Assembly: GCA_932294295.1 (NCBI GenBank)
Contig: OW028584.1
Coordinates: forward strand, 5,385,407 to 5,449,406
Reading direction: 5' to 3'
DNA length: 64,000 bases
Origin: Alitta virens
Taxonomy: Eukaryota; Annelida; Polychaeta; Phyllodocida; Nereididae
In this document: positions 12,601 through 24,600 of the stretch, piece after piece
Position numbering within the stretch: the stretch's first letter is position 1
Layout: each line of letters starts with the position of its first letter
Notes under the pieces: model-generated
What the model was told of the DNA's origin: nothing
Databases searched by the model: none
Seen by the model: the letters and a program-made list of their open reading frames with translations, nothing else
Program-made: the position numbers and the translations under genes

Positions 12601-15600
12601 TGTAGTGTTAAGAACGTTCAGAGTTACGTTTCTCGTTTTGTTGATAAAATTGGGGATTTAAAGAGATTTTGAGTGAATTGTTGAAGATTGTGTTCTCTTT
12701 AAAAATCTTGTTAAAACATTTTTGTTACGTTACATTTAAGCTGTTTGTTGATGCTGTTTTATACATCCGGTTTTTTTTGCCGTGGTTTTTCTGTCAAGTG
12801 AACAGGTTGAAAGGTCACTGTCTACATTTATCAAGTGGGGTGTAAATTGCTGATACTAAAAGAATTGTAATAGGCCTACTAAAGAGGCAGTAATTTATGC
12901 AAGATGTGTATTTTGATTTGTTCCTTTATTTATTGGGAATGAGACATGCCATTGAATGCAGAGAAACATGGAATGAATTTGTAGCTTTTACTGTGAATGA
13001 CGAATTGATCTTACCATATGAGAAAATGCCTCTAAATAGGCCTATATCATTTGTTTTTGCTTCCGCCCAACAGAGGGAGTGACCAGTCCCCAGCAACCGT
13101 CATCAGTTCGTCGTCCCCGGAAACGGATCTGCGGGAGCAGCTGAAGGAAGTGGGTCCTGAGGCAGGGTTGACGATGAAGGGATTGAGACTCATCACGATG
13201 GATGAAGGACGATCTGCGGAAGAAGAACAAAGGGAATGTGTATCGCCTCACATCCCCGTCCTGTGCCCTGTTCCTGTGAAACGTAAGTCAAGTTCCAGAC
13301 CAGTACTAAATGATTGCAGCGCTAGTAAAGTGTGTATTTATTATAGACTATATATCTTGCATAACGATTCAGAGTTCAATCAAGCTACATCCCACAAAAT
13401 CGGCGTTTTTAGCCACTCTGAGGAAACTGTTTTTATAACCAGGAAAGTTGGTAAATTCTGCAAAAACTTGTTAAATGAGTCCTGGGAAAAATCTGGGACA
13501 AGTGAGTTCCATTAAATGTAATGCTTAGTCACTGCAGGTAAGGGACTTTAAAGGATATTTTAGGGAAATATCAATTGAAAACGCAGCAAAAAATTGTCTC
13601 ACTAAAGGGCGATGAACCCTGAAAATGCAAGCTCATTGTTCACTTATTTCTCGGTTTGTAGCGGTTGCCATGGTGAAACAAGAAGAGAACATGGATACCA
13701 CAATGGACGTGTTCAGGAAAGGTCCTCTTGCTAAGGATGACCTTGCAGACGTAGCAAACAAAGACGACCTTGCCAACAAGATGGCTGCCATACCGGGAAT
13801 CCCACGACCCATGCAGGACGCTCAGTCACAGGTGTGGATTGTTATTTTTCAGAAGTCTGCAATTATTTCTTGAAAGTTTTTGATAATTTTGACAGTTGCC
13901 TTTGAAATAATATTGGTTTTAGAATTTTTGTGAACGGAGATTATCTTGCTCAGGATCCATATTGGTATTATAATCTGATGATCGCAGAATTTGACATATC
14001 GGAATCCAAAAATTTTGCATGATATTGTGGGCTTTACCTTTTATCTGATTATATGTATACCTTTTTAAAATAAAATTTTTGTAAAAGTAAGAACACTATC
14101 TATGTCCACTAGCAGAAGTTTGTTTGAGTAATGACATGACCATTTTGATTATATTCCATTGTCTGCTCATAAGCAAGTAAAACTTTATTTAATGTCGGGT
14201 GTTAAAACGATAAGCACCAGGGCTTTTGTCCGACAAATTGTTATCACGTGTTGCAGTATTCCAAGGTGACATTTTTTGTTCTTTTTCTTTCTCAAGGTCG
14301 CAGTGACTTTGACGTTGAACAGACGTGCCGGAGAGGACATCCGTGGGGTGATATCCGCCATTGCAGACTTGCTTAAGATCGCAGTGCCACCTACTTATGA
14401 GGTCAGCCGTAGCCCGTCACCTGAAATTCCATTCAAGAAGACGAACAACAAATGTAAGTTGTTAAAACAGATATGAGACTAAGTCTCAGATTAATTTAGA
14501 ATATACAATTCAATTCAATGGAATATGTCTTTGAAGGAAAACTAATCTTTTTCAGCTTATGTAATAGCTGTAATAACAGATAACAACAAAACCGATACTT
14601 AACTCATCATAAGGTTATGAAATTTAGTTTAGAAACGACCATTGACAAGTTTAATGCTGAAAAGTAATACTTGTGTTCAAAACGCGAAATAAAAATTAGG
14701 AAAATCTTAAATAAAATGCATCATTTACATTTTTATGTGACGAAATTTGAAATAGTCTCAAGTGCATATTTCGGTGCTATTATGAATGATATTCACAGAG
14801 TGATGTGAAACAAATAGTGATCTACATACCATTTATTAGAAACATTTTCGGCTTCTTTTCAGATCAAGAGGAAGAGATCAACATTCAATCGCTGATCAAG
14901 CAAAAACCTCGGTTCTGCGAATTCTGCAAGTTGGTTGTGCAGGGTATGGGAATTATCCGCAAGTTGGCTCAGTTGGAATTCATCGATACCAGCAAAGACA
15001 AGGACGCGGATGAGGAGGACGAGGTGTTCTTCTGCAACAGAAATTGTCTCGAAGGCTTCACAGATTGTCACAGTTTGGTCTCGCGCTGTTATAAACCACC
15101 AGTCCAAGTTGCCGCCCCTGTCACGGCTGCATTGCTAGCCTTGGAGCAGGCAGAAAAGGTACAGATTTATTATTATTATTAGTAATATTTATGCTGTGCC
15201 ACCATTTGCATCGAAATGCGCCTTAAAATGGATGCAAATATTTCATATTTAAAATTGAGTGAAAAAAGAATAATACTTTAAATGATAATGAGGATAGTAT
15301 ATATTTTGAATGTTTATGTGTAAACTAATCACTTATCTATCAGGGATCAGGTTGGACCGCGCATTTGCCATATAGCGCATTGTTTTCTCAATTATCCCAC
15401 TAGATCATGTCATAATGGGCAAAAATCGCGCAAAGTTTGCCCAAAACATTGAAATATTGACAACTGTTTTCATGCTTGAATGCAGTGACCACGTTCACAA
15501 CAGTCAAGTAAGCTGCGTTCTGATTGGCTGGTTAATGAGAGCAGAGCCATTTCTGGCCAATCAGAGTCCTCCTTTCATCCACCACTTGTTTAGTCTGACT

Positions 15601-18600
15601 TCGTTTGTGAGACTCAATCCACATGGTGCTCTCAAGCAGAACACAATCAGCATGTGGATCATAAATTATTAAGGACTCCATTAATGGTTGACCAGAAATC
15701 CCATCACAACTGGAAAAATCCCACTCTCATTCTTGGTAATGGGATATTTCTCCCACCTGAAATTGGTTCCAGCCTGATCCCTGATCTATGGAGGGAGACA
15801 TCAGTAGCTGCTGCACCTGGACCATTGTTCAATGACATGAGATAATGATATCACATAGAGATGTCACATTTTGATGACGTCTTTAAACCTTGGTTATGTG
15901 TACTTGCTGGTAGATCCTTTCATTGGTACACAAGTTCCCCTTTATATGAAATACTTTAATTAGCTTTTCTTGTGACCCAAATGCAGTATACAAGTTATCA
16001 GATAGATCCAAAGTGCCCCACCCTTGCCATATTCTCTATTGGAATTAGTTTCACTCTCTCGAGCATGACAACCATCTTATATTCATTTGTCTCTTAGCAA
16101 CAGAAAGAGGAACTGGAAATGAGGGCACAAGCGGCGTTCAACATGGAACCATCGACGCCTGAGAAACACCCAAATGTAACCCAGTACCAGTCGTCACTCT
16201 CCACCCCACCTACGCCGCCTGGTGTCACCCGATTTGGCGATTTCAAGGTCGGAATCAGGAGGAGTCTGGAAGGACTGGGCGGTGGCCAACCTCCCATTCC
16301 TAAGGTATTTGTTTTGTGTGTGATATTACAACGTAATGAGTTTGTCAAGTTATAGTCTCATTCTCAATTTAAATCTATTTCCCCCTCATTCTAATTTACT
16401 TGTGGTGGTGAAATTGATATGCAAGATACATTGTAGTTTAGTCTCACTCGAATTGCTTCCAATGTAAGGCATATGTACGGTAATAATGTACCACTCAGAA
16501 TGTACATTAGCCTGTTATGGTCATATGTGGTGTGAGACATAGAAAGGGTTCGTAAGAAGGCTTTATTGGGACTCCCAGAATTTCATATCAAATAGATAAG
16601 TTGAACTAGTTTTTGCCTGTAATAGATTAAAATTGCGGTAGTGTATGGTTGTGATATGCAAGACAGTTCAGTCCAACTTAACTTGGTTTCAATTTTAAGT
16701 CTTTTTTTCCACTCTAGAATTACATGTGCTTGTAATAAGTTTCTCCGTAGAGGAAAGGCGAGTCGGCAATCTAAGGCAGCATTGATATTAATTTAAAAAA
16801 TTTCAGGTTATCATCAAGAAATGGAAGGGAAACCGTTACAGAAAATGGGATCTGTCTTGTCTGAAGACAGAACGACCAAGCGCTGTTGTGACTGACGATG
16901 ATATCGGAGAGGTAAGATAGACAGACAGGGTGACAGACAGATATCATATTATGCATGGTCAAGACATCTAGGGTGTTGAACTCTAGTATTTTCAAGCAAT
17001 TTTGGTGGATTTGATGGTAATCATGAAGCATTTTGTTTTCCAGTTAATGTTGAGAATGAAACTAACGATCCGCCCTCGCAAGATGCCTAAGGATGAGCGC
17101 AAATGTACTCTGTGCTTGAATGTTGGAGACGTGAAGACTGATGGACCTGGCAGGTATGGTTGTTTGGCTGTTTTGTCAGTGATATATTTGATTATTTTGC
17201 TGTCAATTATGACAATGCAATTATCAATTTTAATTTTAATTAAAGTTAAACTTTTTTTATCTTATAAGGCCTAATTGGGCAGCGCAGTGTACTGGATACT
17301 GTCGCATGATATAAATGAATATAAGTAATGTTATATCATTAAGCATCACTTACCACCATAGGTGAATAGGATCTTATTATTATACTTAAGAAAATGTAAT
17401 ATTAACGATTTCCTCAAATGTTTGTTTGACAGAATCCTCAACATGGACGCAGACAAGTGGATTCACTTGAACTGCGCTCTGTGGTCGTACGAGGTTTACG
17501 AGACGTTGAACGGTGCTCTCATGAATGTGGACATTGCTTGTAAGAGGGGACTTGGGATCGAGTGTCACCATTGTAAGAAGAAGGGAGCTACTCTAAACTG
17601 CTTTAAGCCAAGATGTCCCAACATGTTCCACTTGCCGTGTGCCCAAGAGGCGGGTGTTATGTTCTTCCAGGATAAGGTGAGACGGACAGACAGATTTAGT
17701 GAGATAGAGTAAGATTTTGTAAGACGGATGCACTGGCGTACAAATAATGAGACAGTTATTCTTTTAGGTTAAAAACAAAATTTGAAATGAAAGCAATAAA
17801 TGAAATTTGTAAATTATGAAATGACTTTCCATGTATATATAGATCACAAGACTCCTTATCTGCCTGTTTTGTTTTGAATATCACATTTTGTTTGAGGTAC
17901 CATTAATTTGATCTTTAAGTTTTGGGGATCAATTATTGATTCAGGTGGTATCTTTTCATCGTAGTACTAAAGTTTATGTACAGCTGTAAAACCTTAAGTG
18001 CTGTAATGCAATATAATAACTTATTTGCCTGACTTTTCAGACATTATTGTGTCCGAACCATGCCCCGAAAATTTCCCCAGAAGGTGAGCTGACGTGCTTG
18101 TCGGTGTTTAGGAGGGTCTACATAAACCGAGACGAGAATAAACAAGTGGCCTGGTAAGTTTCCATGGCAATGTTATATTTCACCTGGGTGGTATTGTAAT
18201 GCTCATCTCCTTGGAAGTTCCTGAGTTTGATTCCCGGAGTGTACAATTGTTCTATTGCGGTGTGAAGTTTTTGGTTTTTTACATGCGTTATGAAATAGGA
18301 ATTAGTTAACGGGATGAAATTTAAACTAATTCTGAAGTAATAAGTGAAGGACGGTTGGCATAAATATAAAACACTTTTGCCTGTAGGAAGTTGAAAAGAA
18401 ATGTATTGAATTGTCTTTTCAGCGTTGCTCACCATGACGACAAGAAGTATGTAGTGCGTGTAGGTTCCATCGTGTTCCATAACGTTGGTCAGTGCCTCCA
18501 CACCAGATCCAGAGCGGACGCTTCCACAACAGAGACTTCATCTATCCTGTGAGTTATTTAATTTTCTGTCTCTTTTGTCTTGCATAGAGAGTATTAGTAA

Positions 18601-21600
18601 ATATATATGTTATTTTTTTGCGTACTCATAGGACAATACCAAAATATGAATAGTGCTCGAATGATAGTTCCCAGGATTATGGTTATGCAGTGTTGGCATG
18701 ATTTGTGATAAACTTAAGTGTGTAATACGTACCATATTTGATTACTATTTCTGGAAGTACTGTGCGATCTCCAGAAAAATTTTGAAATATTTTTGTGCTA
18801 TAGGACCATTCGGCCGTTGTATAATACTGGGAGACATTATCAACTTCTGATCGTGCTTAATATGTTTAAGTGGATGAAAATGATTTATATTAAAAGTTCA
18901 AGCCTCATCACATTCTGCAATGCTTATGAAACTAATCCTTCTTCCCATTCCTTATGATGAACTTATGGCATTATACTATAATCCACTTGCATGTACACTT
19001 GCTTAGGTTGGCTACAAAGCGACTCGGTTCTACTGGAGCTACCGTCAAATCAACAAACGAGCGAGATACATCTGTAAGATCCAAGAGAAGGAAGGTGCTC
19101 CCCATTTTGTGGTCAAGGTCCTTGAAGAGGGGCGAGAAGAACAGGTCCATACGGGACCATCTCCGAAAAGTAGGGATTGTTTTATATGTACAATTAGATT
19201 CTGAATCTTGATAATCCATATGCGTGTAGTAGGGTAATAACATTGAACTACACCACACAGTGTGCGACTGTACATATCTAATGCATACAATTCTGTTGCA
19301 GTTGTTTGGTGCAAAGTGCTAGAGTGTTTGGACAAGCTACGACGAGACAATGACCTGGTCAAGATGTTTCCGTCCTACTTATGCGGAGAGGAACTATATG
19401 GATTGAACGAACCTGCTATTGTGCGAATTATTGAATCTGTAAGTTGTTGATAATAGAGAACTTTTCCACATTTTTGCTATAAACATGAATTATTGAAGGA
19501 ATAAGTGTTATCCTTGATCGAAGTTTATTAGCTACTACTTGTGTATATACACTTGCATGCAACTTCTGAATGATAAATCAAAATAAATTAATTCAATGGG
19601 AGACTTTTCAATCAGCAGGGGGAGCTAGCTCCATGCCGTCCTCACTACCATTGTGACGTCATCAATGCACTCAATGACCTGATTGTATGATGACGTCAGC
19701 AAACAAAGGTTTTAGGACCGGCATATGGCTTCCCCTGCTGGCTCTAAAGTCCCCCATTAACCAATGAACTAGCTGGATTACTTAAATATGGATTAAAATC
19801 AGTCTTTGGGTAATTATTTTGTGTGTAATTAATATTATTTGCAATTTGCCTTGAAACTTATTCTGTGGTTTATTCTTGAATATTTTTTCTGGGAAGAATA
19901 TTTGTTGTATACATTGCCATTGTTTCAGTCTTTAGTTAAATATTAAACTTTTTTTTAAATTTCTTCAGCTGCCAGGAGTCGAGCTGTTGACCAACTACAG
20001 TTTCCGTTATGGTCGGTCGCCCTTGATAGAACCTCCCCTGGCGATAAATCCAACTGGATGCGCTCGCTCCGAGCCCAAACTACGAACCCACTTCAAGAGG
20101 TAGCTAGCTAGCTTCAAGCTTTGCAGTCCTGTTGGCGATAATGGCGGAGTTTTTGTAATAAAATGATGCTATTGCACCGCAGGACTTCTTACAGCTAATA
20201 AACTTGCAGGCTGTGAAAATGACTCTTACTATACTTAGGATGTATATGATGACGATTGTATGATATGATATGATAATCTTCATTAACAAGTCCAGTAAAC
20301 ATAGTGCGCTAATCAAAAGAATAACAGTCCATAATTTTTTGCGGGCTTTTTCCTGTGATTTTACAATTAATTGAAGAAATTAAGTCCGTGAATAACTGAA
20401 GTAAAGTAGTAGGAGGTAATGAGAGGCATATTTACTGCAAAATTCAACTTATTGATTCAATGAATTTGCTCTGCTAATAATATTGCATTAAGTGTGGTGT
20501 GCTTGAATTGCAAATAAAATTAAAAACTATTAAAAAACTGGAAGAAAAAAAGCCTGAAGATCGGCTTAATTAACTTTTGGAATAGATTGTTAAATTTGTT
20601 TGATAAAGTGCGTTTTCTAAAACCACTGATTTAGAGATACTTCCTCTAGGATTTTCACAGTCTGCGAGTTTAATTGTGTGTGGACCTTGTTTGCTTAACT
20701 TGCTGAAGGTCTATGAAAATTTAAGAGAATGTTAGCAAAAAATAGTCGCTTGATTTGAGTAAATCACGGCTTATGACGATAGATGCATTGTATGAGTTTT
20801 CCTATCTGCAAGTGTCCACTTTAGGTGTTTCTGTTTAGCTTTTCAAAGCATGTGCATCTTCAGCAAGCTGAGAAATGAATCCACTTCGCTCTTAACATGC
20901 ATTGTTCACCTTTAATCGAACTAGTATTACATATCACTACTTTAATATTTTAACATATACTTTCTTAAGCATGCGTTGTTTATTTGTAACTTATAAGTAA
21001 CAAGATTTGACGAGAGTCTTAACATGTGAATGAACTGCCGAATGAATTAATTATAGTTTACAATTTGAACATATTTATGATATTACGAATGCTGCGCACC
21101 TTTCCTGATCGTTGCATGTCTTGAGGATGTTTCTACCACCGTTTGATCTTTGTTTGAAAGTAGTAAGTTGTAATTCGCACCATTGTCTGACTGGTTTTCT
21201 GAGGCATAGATTTAAGCAATGTAGGTATAACGGTTGTAGGTTTGAGCTCCATTTTGCTTATAAGGAGGTTGTAAGAGTTTAACGTGGTGTGCACCCGGTG
21301 TGTGAGGTGTTGAATGATGACTTCCCTGGTTGCATTTAAACGTTCAATAATGCTGACAAATTCAGAAACCTTGGCGCTCTTTATTAACTGAATATCGACT
21401 GGAATCTGTTTCTGCGAGACCATATATTGGTGACACAATGCATTGAGTGCTCTGTATGCAAAGTAATGCTAAATTGTATACATGGGGTGATTCTTTGTGA
21501 TTGTTTGAGATGGTGTGGACTCTACTACCTTCTCAATACCATCAGTCAGTCCTTGGTATTGACAAAACATTGATCAGAAGAGCTACATGAGAGAAGATTA

Positions 21601-24600
21601 TAATTACTGAACTGCGGTCCTGTAGGGACTAAAGGACCTCTATACTCAGATCTCATAAGGGGCGATTAGAGTGCAATGTGACACAGTATTTACCGGTCAC
21701 ATACAGTGGTAAGCTGCTGATGCTGCCTCACCAAATCCAAGAGTTTGACTAAGCTTACATTAAACTGCCAAATATATTATTCTTAGAGAGCTCAAACGTT
21801 TAGACGGACAAACTTTGTGATACCCAAAATGGTTCGCCTTAATTTTGTAAAGCATCAGTATGGAGGATGATAGTTTGTCTGTTGTGAAAACTAACAATAT
21901 CAATGACAGGAAGATCTGTTTTAATTGACAATATCAGTCCATGGAAGAGCTCAGTGATCCAATTTATCATTTGAATGACTGAATGATTTTGTGTGATAAA
22001 AAAGGCCACTTTTTCGCACCTAACATAAGCTTTGCATATTGCTTGCCTGATTTCTAACTGCATGTAATAGTGTCTAACTATCTAACGTCTCAATTAGGAC
22101 ATTTAATATTCAGTTTTAATTGAAGTTATATATAAGATATTACTGATCTATTCCAAGTGAACTGGTTAAGGGTTAGGTCAAGAAAGTTAATTTGAATTGG
22201 ATTTTTAATTTAAACATGATTTTGTTTGCAGTTAAACTTTGAGTGGCACTTGATTTAATAGGAATCTAATCATAAATGCCAAAATGGCGAGGATTTCTGT
22301 GTTAGTTGTCTCATTTTATGGCTTTTCCTAGCTCTTTTTAGTACCGGGTGTGAGTTATTACCATCCAAATTCAGTGGCTTTGCGAAATATGATGGGAGTG
22401 GCTTAGAATCGCAAGACAATTCTGTTATTGGTAACTGGTGAAGTCATTGACTCATCCTAATTTAGGAAAATGAAGCTCCCTCAGTTGGTTATATTTATCA
22501 GTTGCTTCCTGACCGTTGTTATTTTAGGCAATATTGCCCTTTTGATAACCAGTGGTTTGATATTTTTTTTGCCATGTCTGCACTTTTCTCTCTTCTTACC
22601 TGCCAGTTTTTGGTTTAATGCTAATCTCTGACTGCTCCCCATGATTGTTGTTTTGCCGTTTAGCATTTGTGGATCTCTTGGTGCATATTTGACATACTGT
22701 GTGTTTAGCGTATCTTTGATTATTCCTCTCTCGGTGCATTTGCCTTTACTTCGTTTAATTCCTAATTTTTTGTCTCATCTCTTTCTGTGTCCTCTTTGTG
22801 TTTTCTTTAGCATTTATGTTTTGTACTTCCAATGCATTTTGTAACCCTTTTTCCTACCTTTTAAATTCCATACATTATCTATCCATCTATCTATATCTAC
22901 TTGTCTCTGTTTGAACCTCTCTGTCCATCTGTGAATTGGTCTCTGTCCGTCCTCTCTGCAATTGCATCTTCATCTTATGAGCATCTTGTTTGCGCTGGTG
23001 CTGCGTGCACGCCCTGCCTATTAAGACTAGCCACTCATCCGCAGACCATCATAGTTTCTCATATTCCAGGCCCCACACGCTGCAGACGAGTGGACACGGT
23101 CGATCGATTCCTTCCACGGTCCAGCTGATCCCGGGAGACTTCAACACGCCCTACATGAAGACCTTCGTGCACTCCAAGTCACAGCAGTACAGGAGACTGA
23201 AGACCGAGTGGAGAAATAATGTCTATTTGAGACGCTCTAATGTCCAGGTAATTGAAATAATGGATAAGATTGAGCTATCAGTATAGATGTTACATTGAGT
23301 TGGAGGAAATATCAATCAATCAACAATCAATCAATCTATATCTATTTGCCATATTGAAATATGATTGTGTATATGCCATTTACAATGGCATTAATTCATT
23401 TATTAGACAAGCAGCAAGAAGTATATATTAGAAAAACAGCAAGAAGTAATTCATATATTAGATAAACAGCAAGAAGTAAATCATATATTAGATAAACAGC
23501 AAGAAGTAATTCATATATTAGATAAACAGCAAGAAGTAAATCATATATTAGATAAACAGCAAGAAGTAATTCATATATTAGATAAACAGCAAGAAGTAAT
23601 TCATATATTAGATAAACAGCAAGTAGAAAATATTAGATAAACAGCAAGAAGTAAATGTGTATAAATTGATGTGAAGTAAAAATGATACTGATTTAAAACT
23701 GCACAATCATAGATACCTAGATGGATGTATGGATGGGTATATCTATGTATATAAATAGATATATTAGTCAATTAGTTGTGATTGAAAAATGTTTTTGTAA
23801 TTCAGGGTCTTGGGTTGTTCGCTGCTCGTGATTTAGAGAAGCACACGATGGTGATCGAGTACATCGGTGAACTGATCCGTAACGAGGTAGCCGAATACAG
23901 GGAGAAGTTGTACGACAGCCAGGTAAGATCTTTTGGAATCTATTTTATTCGTAACAGGCATCTGAAAATATCAAGTGCTAAATGCACGGTGTATAATTCT
24001 GATTGCTAAATTAGCAGTTTAATTAGCAATGTTCTGGATGACGAGGTTGCTTCATGCCATATTGATCTGAAGCAGCTGGAAGTACAATTCCTGGAAGTAC
24101 AAATTCAGTGTTTTTGTGTCGTGCGTCATATGACCCACTGATTTCATCTTGAATTGATTGTGAATGTTCCACAGTGTAATTTCGGCCTGGCAGACTGGCA
24201 GTGTAAGAAATGTTAAATTTTAACATGTGATCCAGAAATCAAATGAGGTCCTATAACGATCTCCAATGTTTATTTGAACAGAACCGCGGCGTATACATGT
24301 TCCGCATTGACGACAACACGGTAATAGATGCAACCATGTGTGGTGGGCCTGCCCGATACATCAACCATTCCTGCGCCCCTAATTGCGTGGCAGAAGTGGT
24401 GCCATTCGAAAAAGACAGCAAAATCATCATCATTGCCAAACGAAGAATCTCAAGGGGAGAAGAGGTGAGTTCAAAAGATTTTGTAAAATTTTAATATTTT
24501 AGTTCTCCTTGCATCATTTGAAAATCAATTGACTTCAGCTTGCAAGAATTATTCGGCTAGAAAATGCTTGCATGTTAATAGTCCCCCTGACATGATTAAT

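Noticed and set aside
18118..18501. 127-aa - strand ORF across FYRN exons
   Set aside because: Antisense shadow of two real exons plus the intron between them.
23403..23655. CRISPR-like regular array
   Set aside because: The 30-bp units are contiguous with no unique spacers, and the genome is eukaryotic; it is a minisatellite.
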